From positions 1-21,129 of IMG/VR virus record IMGVR_UViG_3300023174_000726: DNA of 21,129 bases. The stretch is one strand, 5' to 3'. This DNA is from a virus. The translations under genes were made by a program, and so were the position numbers. Below, piece after piece: positions 1 through 6,311 of the stretch (position 1 is its first letter; the number at the start of each line of letters is the position of its first letter). A model generated the notes under the pieces. The model did no database searches, was not told where the DNA came from, and was given only the letters and a program-made list of their open reading frames with translations.

Positions 1-1419
1 AAAATGAGTGAGTGCCTTGCGTTGTTTGCCATTGAGATTGGGAATGGAAATCTCATGGGTTCCCGTGGTGCAGGACGTGACCTTTACAACACGCATATTG
101 CAGTTGACAAAGCTCGCAACCTTGTTGTTGACAATGTGTATCTTAAAGGAATGCTGTTGCTCAAGAAAGGCCCGAATGCAAAAGCTGGCGCAGCACCACT
201 AACTGTCCATCATCCTGTTTGCTATATCGCGGAAGGATATGACGTGATTCCGCAGAATCTTCCAGCGGACGTGGATGACTTCTTGCGACTGGATCAGTTT
301 ATCAGCGGACTTGCAGAAGTGCAGGTAGGAACATTCCTGCCGGGTTCTCCAATGGAGGCGCAAGGTAAAAAAACCGCTTCTGAAGTAAATCGAGTTGCTG
401 CTATTGAAAACCAACTCCGCGAAGGTATCTTGATGCGGTGGACGAAGCAATATTCCAAAGCTGTTGAGCGTATGCAACGTGGTATCTGTCACCCGGAACA
501 CGTCAAGGCAGCGGCAGAATTAAAAACACGCCTTGATATTGCGCGTCAAATGGTTCCCAACGCGGTTTGGGCAAGACGTGAGGTTGTTGATGCTTTTGAT
601 CGTTCTGTAATGGATCTCCCTTCTTTCCTCGTTCCATTTGAATTGCCAGAGCATCTGGACGAGGATGCTATTTCATGTTGTTTGAATATGCTGGAGCGCA
701 ACCTTCCTCCAAGTGATATTTTGCTCATGGCATATAGTCCAGCGGAAGAATTGTTGCCAGACACGCAGGCGCAGGACAACGCAATGCTGGATTTGATGAT
801 CCAGCGTTATACTGGCAACCCACAAGTGAACCAAGATGAGTTGTTGAAGCTGGATTGGTCGCGCAAATTAGGCGAGAGTATTGCAAACCAAGTTATTCTT
901 CCAAAAGATCAAGTAGAAGCGTTGGCGATTGAAGCTACACGCCAACAGATTCTTGAGTTGCAATCAATCATTGCTGGTCAAGAAGTTCCTGTATCACCGA
1001 GGGACAATGACATTGTTCACCTTGATACAATGTCTCAAAAGTTGATGCCAGTTATTCAGCAAGCACCTCCCGGCGCATTGCCTCCAGAGATGGTGCAACC
1101 ATTTATGAAAGCGTTGCAACATTACATGATGCACGTTGGACAAGCGGAAGCAAAGGGAGCAGATCCCAAACAGATTTCTCAATATCGACAAGCTGCACAA
1201 CAAGCGTTTGGTCACATCACAGCAGGGCACGGAACTCCACCACCTCCAGAATTGCAGCCTGCCGCTGGCGCAGGTATGCCTTCGCAGGGTGGTGGCGGTC
1301 GCAGACCAGTTGTTGCGCAAGCAAAAGCTGTAGGAGAAATAACAGAACAAGCATCACCAACACAATACGGAACGATTAACGCAATCGCTAATCCTCCAAA
1401 ACCAGTAACAGCAGGATAA
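1..1419 (+). CDS. Portal (head-tail connector) protein, 5'-truncated
   Basis: This is the C-terminal part of a podovirus-type portal, the dodecameric ring at the capsid vertex through which DNA is packaged and the tail attaches. The frame is open to base 1, so the ATG at base 4 is probably internal; full-length members of this family are usually longer than the 471 residues seen here. The recognisable part is the segment SPMEAQGKKTASEVNRV followed by a helical stretch (about residues 115-165), which matches the TA-x-EV-x-R helix common in T7-type connectors. The C-terminal 130 residues become Gln-, Pro- and Gly-rich (PPPPELQPAAGAG, GGGGRR) and are probably disordered. The assignment rests on family resemblance and on the downstream scaffold and coat genes. 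The stop is TAA at 1417-1419. Confidence 0.8.
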   Translation, partial: KMSECLALFAIEIGNGNLMGSRGAGRDLYNTHIAVDKARNLVVDNVYLKGMLLLKKGPNAKAGAAPLTVHHPVCYIAEGYDVIPQNLPADVDDFLRLDQFISGLAEVQVGTFLPGSPMEAQGKKTASEVNRVAAIENQLREGILMRWTKQYSKAVERMQRGICHPEHVKAAAELKTRLDIARQMVPNAVWARREVVDAFDRSVMDLPSFLVPFELPEHLDEDAISCCLNMLERNLPPSDILLMAYSPAEELLPDTQAQDNAMLDLMIQRYTGNPQVNQDELLKLDWSRKLGESIANQVILPKDQVEALAIEATRQQILELQSIIAGQEVPVSPRDNDIVHLDTMSQKLMPVIQQAPPGALPPEMVQPFMKALQHYMMHVGQAEAKGADPKQISQYRQAAQQAFGHITAGHGTPPPPELQPAAGAGMPSQGGGGRRPVVAQAKAVGEITEQASPTQYGTINAIANPPKPVTAG

Positions 1420-1423
1420 TATT

Positions 1424-1822
1424 ATGGGCGGAGTAAACTCACAAATACCACAAGGCAACGAACAAGCAACATACGATCAACTCAAAAAACAGGGCATGAG
1501 CGGATCTGCGGACGAATCGCTTGGAAATTACATGGCAGGCGCAAAGAGTCTTGTCAAAGACGTGATTGGCAAGCCAGCGGATGTTCCAGTTGCGCAAAAC
1601 GAAGAACAAGCAATTGAGCAGCTTAATAAGCAAGAAATGAGTGGTATGGCTGATGAATCACTTGCTCATTACGCAAGGATGATTAAATCGCTGGTTTCTG
1701 AAACTGCTAATCCTAATTACAAGCGGGATGTTACATCATTAAGTAAATCTACAGAACCAGTTCAAAAAGAAAAATCAAAACCATTGTCTTCGTATGATGC
1801 GATTGACGCAGGTTTGCGTTAA
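1424..1822 (+). CDS. Small protein with internal duplication and DAIDxGL tail
   Basis: This 132-residue protein of unknown function starts 4 bases after the portal stop. An AGGA seven bases before the ATG lies in the portal's last codons and may be chance. The protein is built from two copies of a roughly 33-residue unit: residues 13-46 contain YDQLKKQGMSGSADESLGNY and residues 60-93 contain IEQLNKQEMSGMADESLAHY, each ending in KSLV. A Lys/Ser-rich linker follows, then the C-terminal peptide SSYDAIDAGLR. That peptide resembles the tail of the scaffold and a segment of the 17899-18321 protein. The position between portal and scaffold suggests a head-assembly or minor virion role. No enzymatic motif, signal peptide or membrane segment is seen. 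Confidence 0.8.
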   Translation: MGGVNSQIPQGNEQATYDQLKKQGMSGSADESLGNYMAGAKSLVKDVIGKPADVPVAQNEEQAIEQLNKQEMSGMADESLAHYARMIKSLVSETANPNYKRDVTSLSKSTEPVQKEKSKPLSSYDAIDAGLR

Positions 1823-1852
1823 TTAAATAAATAATAAACAAATAAATACAAA

Positions 1853-2092
1853 ATGAAGTGGACTGAATCGGATAGTGTTACCTTACGGGAATATCTTAAA
1901 AAATCTGGCAACAAACTCATAGAATATTACCGATCACGCATACCATTGTGTGATGGAAAATCTATTGAGGAAGTTGCATTGCAGGCAAAATTTAAGGAAG
2001 GTTTTGAATTCGCTATTCGTGAATTGCAAATCCTTGCTTCAGAGAACGAAGAAAACACAGACGCATCGACTGGTAATTTTACCGCGATGTAA
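1853..2092 (+). CDS. Hypothetical 79-residue protein
   Basis: I do not recognise this protein. It appears largely helical and charged, with one Cys (RIPLCDG) and a probable long helix from about residue 38 to 65 (IEEVALQAKFKEGFEFAIRE), ending in an acidic, Asn/Thr-rich tail. The ATG sits in a purely A/T leader with no Shine-Dalgarno sequence. It is in line with the portal and scaffold genes and is probably cotranscribed with them. Its coding status is supported by collinearity and a plausible amphipathic composition, not by homology. Confidence 0.7.
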   Translation: MKWTESDSVTLREYLKKSGNKLIEYYRSRIPLCDGKSIEEVALQAKFKEGFEFAIRELQILASENEENTDASTGNFTAM

Positions 2093-2128
2093 AAATACAT
2101 AGTTGCAGTAAAAATATAACAAAAATAA

Positions 2129-2284
2129 ATGACAACAAAAAAACAAGGACTATACGCGAACATTAACGCAAAGCGGAAACGAATTGAATCTGGTAGTGGC
2201 GAAAAAATGAGGAAGCCGGGAACAAAAGGTGCGCCAACGGCAACAGCATTTAAAAAGTCAGCTAAAACCGCTAAGAAAAAATAA
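2129..2284 (+). CDS. Small Lys-rich phage protein (GLYANINAKRKRI type)
   Basis: This 51-residue basic protein reads MTTKKQGLYANINAKRKRI, then a GSGEKMRKPG segment and a Lys/Ala-rich end. The LYxNIxAKRKRI-x-G-SGEKMR-PG-KGAPT pattern is one I recognise from small conserved proteins next to scaffold and portal genes in environmental podoviruses; its function is unknown. The charge suggests binding to nucleic acid or to an acidic partner such as the scaffold. The start has an A-rich leader. The TAA stop is 2 bases before the next ATG, so the two genes form a tight pair. Confidence 0.85.
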   Translation: MTTKKQGLYANINAKRKRIESGSGEKMRKPGTKGAPTATAFKKSAKTAKKK

Positions 2285-2286
2285 TT

Positions 2287-2538
2287 ATGGCAACACCAGC
2301 AAAAGGAAAGAAGTCAGTTAAAATTGTTAAGAACAAAGCGACTGGCAGGACTAAAAAAGTATCATACGGGCAAAAAGGAGCAAAAATAGCACCGGGGACA
2401 AGTAAAGGTGATTCCTATTGCGCAAGAAGTGCAGGAATCAAAAAAGCGCTGCCTAAAAGCAAACAAAACGATCCGAATACACCTAACAATCTTTCACGCA
2501 AAAAATGGAAATGCGTTGGAACAAAATCAATGAAATAA
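2287..2538 (+). CDS. Small basic Cys-containing phage protein
   Basis: This 83-residue, strongly basic protein starts MATPAKGKKSVKIVKNKATG. Its conserved-looking C-terminal half reads GDSYCARSAGIKKALPKSKQ and then NDPNTPNNLSRKKWKCVG, a pattern (SYCARS ... DPNSPxNLSRKxWKC) that I recognise from a family of uncharacterised phage proteins, often recorded as a DUF. The two Cys residues (about 45 and 76) could form a metal site or a disulphide. It lies between the 51-residue Lys-rich protein and the scaffold. Function is unknown; the basic charge makes nucleic-acid binding plausible, which is inference. Confidence 0.85.
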   Translation: MATPAKGKKSVKIVKNKATGRTKKVSYGQKGAKIAPGTSKGDSYCARSAGIKKALPKSKQNDPNTPNNLSRKKWKCVGTKSMK

Positions 2539-2542
2539 ATCT

Positions 2543-3817
2543 ATGACAGACGAAAACACAGTAGAACCAGACGTGACAGGATTTGGAAATCCAAGTCTTG
2601 ATTCAGACCCAATTGACGAAACCACAAGCACAACAATTGACAACTTGCTTGATGAAGCACTTGGAGAAACAACAGAAAACCATGAACAACCTAATACTGC
2701 TACTGGAGAAAATACAGACAACTTGCTTGAAAATCCAGTTGTTCCTACGGAAACGCAGGGCGAAAAACCAACTCAAGAGAGTCAGGGCAATGTTCAAGCA
2801 GAACCGCAACAGCCCGTCGAACCTAAAATTGAAATTGACCCGGAAATTGCGTCCATTGAGCAACCTCGCAATCTTTCAGAAAAAAACCAAAGCAATTGGC
2901 GCAAGCTGCAAGAAACTGCCAGTCAATACAAGCAACAAGCCGCCGAAGCCGAAATTCTGCGTCAACGCCTCGCAGAAGCGGAACAACGAAAAGAAATCCC
3001 GCAAGACTACGACGAACTCAAAAAGTTCCGTGCAATCTTCGACATCAAAAACGATCCGAGTTTCAAATCAAAATACGAGCAGCCTATCAATAGCGCGAAA
3101 GAAGGCGTTTATAGCATCTTAAGGAAGCATGGCGGAACGGATGATTTAATCAACTCCATTGAGCAAGCTGGAGGCCCAGATAAAGTCAATGATGGGTTCT
3201 GGAAGCAAAAAGCATTTGAGAATCTTCCGCTCACTGACGCTGAAAAACTCAAGCGTAATCTTGTTGATGTTGCGGATCTCAAAGAAAAACAAGAAGCAGA
3301 GATCTCTCATGCCGCTGAACACGCTGAAGAGATCCTTGCTCAACGTGAAAATTCAAACAAAGAATGGTATTCTAAGGAAGTCGAACAAATTGACAACTAC
3401 ATGGAGGAAATTACCAAAGAACTCCCGTGGGCGCGATTTGTTCAAGCGACTCAGGATGCAACTCCAGAGCAGATAAAACAAGTTGAGGAACACAATAAGC
3501 GTGTTGGTGACCTTGCTACCAAGTTTAACTCTGCGCTTTGGCCCACTACGGCGCAAGAACGGGCTAATGTAGCGGCATCTGCTGTGTTCAGTCACGTTCT
3601 TACAGACCAACTCCGCACAGAGCAACAACAGAAGACCGCATTGATGGATCAAATCAAACGACTGACTGATGAGAACAACAAGCTCAAAGGATCTTCCAAG
3701 ATTCCTAAACCAAGCATGAACGCAGTTGTCACTAACAAGCCATCAAACTTGAACGAGCGCATTAAAATGAATGCCTCTGACGCAATTGATCTCGGTTTAG
3801 ACGAGGCAATGGGTTGA
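2543..3817 (+). CDS. Scaffold / capsid assembly protein
   Basis: This 424-residue acidic protein has the make-up of phage scaffolds, which fill the procapsid and leave before or during DNA packaging. Residues 1-100 are Glu/Asp/Thr/Gln-rich and look disordered. A likely coiled coil spans about 110-155 (around LRQRLAEAEQRKEIP), charged helices fill the middle, and a second coiled coil lies near 350-385 (QIKRLTDENNKLKG). The C-terminus ends NERIKMNASDAIDLGLDEAMG; scaffold C-termini commonly contact the coat protein. It is placed between the portal and coat genes, as expected, although two glycosyltransferase-like genes intervene. The family call is by composition and position; no protease motif is seen. 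Confidence 0.75.
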   Translation: MTDENTVEPDVTGFGNPSLDSDPIDETTSTTIDNLLDEALGETTENHEQPNTATGENTDNLLENPVVPTETQGEKPTQESQGNVQAEPQQPVEPKIEIDPEIASIEQPRNLSEKNQSNWRKLQETASQYKQQAAEAEILRQRLAEAEQRKEIPQDYDELKKFRAIFDIKNDPSFKSKYEQPINSAKEGVYSILRKHGGTDDLINSIEQAGGPDKVNDGFWKQKAFENLPLTDAEKLKRNLVDVADLKEKQEAEISHAAEHAEEILAQRENSNKEWYSKEVEQIDNYMEEITKELPWARFVQATQDATPEQIKQVEEHNKRVGDLATKFNSALWPTTAQERANVAASAVFSHVLTDQLRTEQQQKTALMDQIKRLTDENNKLKGSSKIPKPSMNAVVTNKPSNLNERIKMNASDAIDLGLDEAMG

Positions 3818-3819
3818 TA

Positions 3820-3832
3820 AATATATCAAATT
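3820..3832 (+). repeat. 13-nt repeat after stop codon, copy 1
   Basis: AATATATCAAATT lies 3-15 bases after the scaffold stop. The same 13 bases occur at 4867-4879, overlapping the stop of the next gene. Both copies begin A/T-rich spacers before glycosyltransferase-like genes. This could be a regulatory element or chance in A/T-rich sequence. Confidence 0.4.
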
Positions 3833-3863
3833 ATAACGAACTATATTAGAAAAATTGATAAAT

Positions 3864-4868
3864 ATGGCAATACACACAAAAGTATCACCTGACGAACGCA
3901 TTACTATGAACGCATTGGACAATTTTGATCCATTTGCTCGAAATGGAGTTCCAACGAAGCCACTTAACCAACCAAAAGTTGCAAAAAAGCCCGGAAGACC
4001 ACCAAAAACAAGCGAAACCTTGCAAAATGAGGTTCGTAATGTTGAAATCACGACAGAAACCGAAGGAAAAAGCGACTTAGAGCCAATATGTGCAGAAAAA
4101 CTGCACACAAATGCAATAAATACTGTTTTTGAAGCAAAAACTGAAGAAATACCACAAAAATCTGAATCATTACAGCTTCCAATTGTAGAATCCAGAAATA
4201 GTGAAGGGTTGCCAAGCTACAGATGCGAATTTGAAGGACGTGATATATTTGTTGGATTCTCATGCTACAAGGCAACAAATCCTGTAACAGCATTTGCTTT
4301 AATCAACATGGGTCTTGATTTCGGGCGAGACAAGATCCGCTTTGACTTCTCTGTAGCAGAGAATACATTTTACCATTCTCGCAACGAACTTGCTAAAAAG
4401 TTTCTTGAAACGGATGCGAAATGGTTGCTTTTAATCGACAATGACATTGTGCCGTCGATTGGACGTCCAGCTTGGGCGAAAGCAAGTATTGGAGCAGCCC
4501 GTAATTTGTTTGATTTGCCTCTACAGCGTCATGTAATCCATCGCTTGATAGGTAGTGGCAAAACGCTTGTCGGAGGGGCTTATTTCGCCAATATGGACAA
4601 ATCATCAATCGTTTGTTCAAACAAAGGACTTGCTGACAAAGCTAAAGCATACACGGACGAGATAGCAGAAGTGGACTGGATTGGATCTGGGTGTTTATTG
4701 ATTCATCGAAAAGTTCTACTTGCGATGGAAGAAAAGAACGAGAATTTAAACAAGAATTTCTTTTACCCGGATGATATTTCGTTCTGCAAACGCGCCAAGG
4801 ATGCCGGGCATCAACCGCACATTGATCTCGGACTTCCAGTTTTTCATGTAGGAGTAAAATCTTATTAA
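3864..4868 (+). CDS. Glycosyltransferase-like protein with disordered N-terminus
   Basis: This 334-residue protein resembles GT-A fold glycosyltransferases found in phage structural clusters, which transfer a sugar from a nucleotide-sugar donor to an unknown acceptor. I chose the ATG at 3864; a TTG three codons upstream is in frame but less likely. Residues 1-115 are low complexity and include KKPGRPPKT, which resembles an AT-hook, and an ERITMNALDNFD segment resembling the scaffold C-terminus. The catalytic-type region follows: RNELAKKFLETDAKW, then LLLIDNDIVP near residue 188 (a DxD-type metal/donor site), GSGCLLIHRKVLLAM, and YPDDISFCKRAKDAG near the end, with a terminal HVG typical of this group. 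Target may be virion proteins or the host surface. Confidence 0.75.
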   Translation: MAIHTKVSPDERITMNALDNFDPFARNGVPTKPLNQPKVAKKPGRPPKTSETLQNEVRNVEITTETEGKSDLEPICAEKLHTNAINTVFEAKTEEIPQKSESLQLPIVESRNSEGLPSYRCEFEGRDIFVGFSCYKATNPVTAFALINMGLDFGRDKIRFDFSVAENTFYHSRNELAKKFLETDAKWLLLIDNDIVPSIGRPAWAKASIGAARNLFDLPLQRHVIHRLIGSGKTLVGGAYFANMDKSSIVCSNKGLADKAKAYTDEIAEVDWIGSGCLLIHRKVLLAMEEKNENLNKNFFYPDDISFCKRAKDAGHQPHIDLGLPVFHVGVKSY

Positions 4869-4879
4869 TATATCAAATT
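4867..4879 (+). repeat. 13-nt repeat after stop codon, copy 2
   Basis: This is a second exact copy of AATATATCAAATT, here overlapping the TAA stop of the preceding glycosyltransferase-like gene. The spacer 4869-4929 that follows is A/T-rich; I cannot identify a convincing promoter in it. Confidence 0.4.
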
Positions 4880-4929
4880 GGGTATATTGTTATACATTAA
4901 CGCAAATAATGCACCTTATCTGATACATT

Positions 4930-5508
4930 ATGAAACATAAAATTTACGCTTACTACGAAGCAATCCAATCATTGCCACAGGACGAAGAGTTCTCTTGCGC
5001 CAACTACTGGAAGCAATCATGGGAAAAAAACGGATGGGAATGCGTGATGCTGAATAAGTCTCATGCGGTAGCTTCTGCGGTTCACCAGAAGCTCATGCAG
5101 AAATTGGTCAAGTTGTCATTCGCTTTACCAATGGAACTACAAAGCAAATTTCCGATGATAGTTGCTCGATTCTCCCGCTGGTCAGCACTTCACGCGGCAG
5201 GTGGTGGGTGGATGTCGGATTACGATGTTTTTAATTATTCTCTTACTCCTGATATTGCTAATCAATCAGCAAAAACTTTGAACCTAATTGCAGGTGAACC
5301 ATGCCATTTGTTTTATGCAACCCGTGAACATTGTGCGGCAGCAATCACAAAGTTTATTAATGAAGAATTGGTTGAAGGATCTTCGCTTCGATTTGAATCT
5401 GACATACTAAATTTAACTGAAAATTTAAATCATTTTTCTGACAAAATCCATCACGCCAAAAAAGGTGATAAGCCTAAATCTGAAGTGATGGCAGCATTAC
5501 TTCAATAA
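4930..5508 (+). CDS. Glycosyltransferase with DxD sugar-binding motif
   Basis: This 192-residue protein has the hallmark of small glycosyltransferases of the Gly_transf_sug / capsular-synthesis type: RWSALHAAGGGWMSDYDVF, in which Asp97-Tyr98-Asp99 form the DxD motif that binds metal and nucleotide sugar. The N-terminus (KIYAYYEAIQ ... SWEKNGWECVMLN) fits the first strand-helix unit. A GEPCHLFYATREH segment and a basic C-terminus complete it. It is the last gene before the 803-base gap and lies directly after another glycosyltransferase-like gene, so the pair may act in sequence on one acceptor. The start is the only ATG near the beginning of the conserved part, with no Shine-Dalgarno sequence. 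Confidence 0.75.
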   Translation: MKHKIYAYYEAIQSLPQDEEFSCANYWKQSWEKNGWECVMLNKSHAVASAVHQKLMQKLVKLSFALPMELQSKFPMIVARFSRWSALHAAGGGWMSDYDVFNYSLTPDIANQSAKTLNLIAGEPCHLFYATREHCAAAITKFINEELVEGSSLRFESDILNLTENLNHFSDKIHHAKKGDKPKSEVMAALLQ

Positions 5509-5839
5509 TCATTCTGGAAGGCTTGAGGTTGGCGGCAAGAGACACTTCGCCCATTGCGTTGAAGAAGTTGTCTTTGTCAATACTCATTCCGTGTAGGAAT
5601 CGGCAGTATGGCATTTCGACATTAATGCTATTGTCTTTATCGGGCCGCACCAACACTCAACATTCACCCTCAATAGCACCTTCGCCCACATTTCTGTGGC
5701 GTGTATTCAAATACCAATTTCGTGACATCACGAAATTGGTATTTGTGACTGGTTGGCATGGCTTCATCATTCCAGTCATGTGCGTAAACTTGGCAAGTAA
5801 ACCCGCAGGATCGTTGCCATTGTCTCTGTCATATTTCGC
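5474..5839 (-). pseudogene. Possible decayed minus-strand coding region
   Basis: On the minus strand, 5839-5474 reads as one frame of about 120 codons interrupted only by a TGA at 5659-5657. The upstream part contains NGNDPAGLLAKFTHMTGMMK and the downstream part FLHGMSIDKDNFFNAMGEVS, both with natural-looking composition. Across this region the + strand becomes T-rich instead of A-rich, the opposite of every neighbouring gene, which supports minus-strand coding. A + strand frame of 126 codons (5523-5903, TTG start) covers the same bases, but its product is hydrophobic and shadow-like. I cannot name a family. Either reading could be wrong; remnant, TGA readthrough or non-coding RNA remain possible. 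Confidence 0.3.
5708..5745. repeat. Perfect 18-bp inverted repeat with 2-nt centre
   Basis: CAAATACCAATTTCGTGA (5708-5725) is followed by CA and then its exact reverse complement (5728-5745), making a 38-bp near-palindrome. There is no T-tract on either side, so it does not look like a simple terminator. A cruciform, a protein-binding operator, a recombination site or a transposon relic are possible. The perfect arms in a region of poor coding quality suggest a functional or recent element. Confidence 0.85.
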
Positions 5840-5903
5840 TCACAGATATAGCATCATTGCGAGCTACTTTGAGAGAACTGCTTTACGCTTCATGCTAAAG
5901 TAA

Positions 5904-5940
5904 TAACCCGCCTTGACGTATACGGCATCAAGACGGGTTA
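5904..5940 (+). terminator. Terminator-like hairpin in the large intergenic gap
   Basis: TAACCCGCCTTGA (5904-5916) pairs with TCAAGACGGGTTA (5928-5940) with a single C/A mismatch, around an 11-base loop that contains the self-complementary CGTATACG. The + side is followed by TATTTTACC, a weak T-tract. This is consistent with an intrinsic terminator ending transcription from the scaffold/glycosyltransferase genes before the separate unit that starts near 6312. It could instead be a bidirectional or regulatory hairpin. Confidence 0.55.
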
Positions 5941-6063
5941 TATTTTACCAGAGGAAAAAATGTTTCGCCTGAATTCCGTATAAATTCAAGTAAGATGTTG
6001 AAAATATTGCATTGTTTTTTTAACACGTCAAATATTTTTTTCAAAAAAATTAAAAACTTTTTC

Positions 6064-6092
6064 TTGACATATTCAAAAAAAAATCGTAGTCG
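6064..6092 (+). promoter_or_regulatory. Candidate promoter, good -35, poor -10
   Basis: A consensus -35 box TTGACA lies at 6064-6069, downstream of an A/T-rich stretch with several poly-A and poly-T runs. At the 17-base spacing the -10 position reads TAGTCG (6087-6092), a poor match; TAATTA occurs further on at 6094-6099 with too long a spacing for sigma-70. If it is active, transcripts would carry a leader of roughly 210 bases before the ATG at 6312. Confidence 0.35.
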
Positions 6093-6311
6093 CTAATTAT
6101 CTCGACGAGTCAGCTTCGTATGCTGATGACTCCGTGGAAGTCACAAGAATCCACAAACAGGCCGTATTAACAAGCCCAACGTGCCGGGGCGAACAAACAA
6201 GAAAAAAGCAAAGAACTGCGTATGCGGTCTATGCACTTGAATGTCGCCCATTAGATTTTCTAAAGGGTCGGTTCAAGCAGAACAAACCTAAAACAAAACT
6301 TAAAATAACAA
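6093..6311 (+). other. Leader with short inverted repeats and no clear gene
   Basis: This stretch has no supported gene. It holds a hairpin at 6107-6132 (GAGTCAGC, loop TTCGTAT, GCT, a GAT bulge, GACTC) and a second possible stem 6134-6138 / 6150-6154 (GTGGA/TCCAC, 11-base loop) immediately after. A short frame 6130-6240 encodes GSHKNPQTGRINKPNVPGRT and a Cys-rich end (CVCGLCT), but it is preceded by tandem TGA codons and has no start, so it is at best a remnant. Together with 5509-6092 this makes up the 803-base gap. It may be a structured leader of the 6312 gene, a small RNA, or a gene remnant. Confidence 0.4.

Noticed and set aside
2583-3122. 179-codon overlapping + frame inside the scaffold gene
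   Set aside because: It is a frame-shifted shadow of the A-rich scaffold sequence, Lys/Gln-rich without motifs.
5523-5903. 126-codon + strand frame with a TTG start
   Set aside because: The product is hydrophobic and motif-free, the region is T-rich on this strand unlike real neighbours, and the palindrome lies in it; I kept it only as an alternative to the minus-strand reading.
6107-6154. Possible hammerhead ribozyme (CTGATGA at 6123-6129)
   Set aside because: The CUGAUGA box is followed by GAAGTC, not GAAA, stem II does not pair cleanly, and no UH cleavage site with a matching stem I was found.
6258-6285. GGTTCAAG resembling a tRNA T-loop
   Set aside because: The flanking bases do not form a T-stem, and no acceptor or anticodon stem can be drawn.
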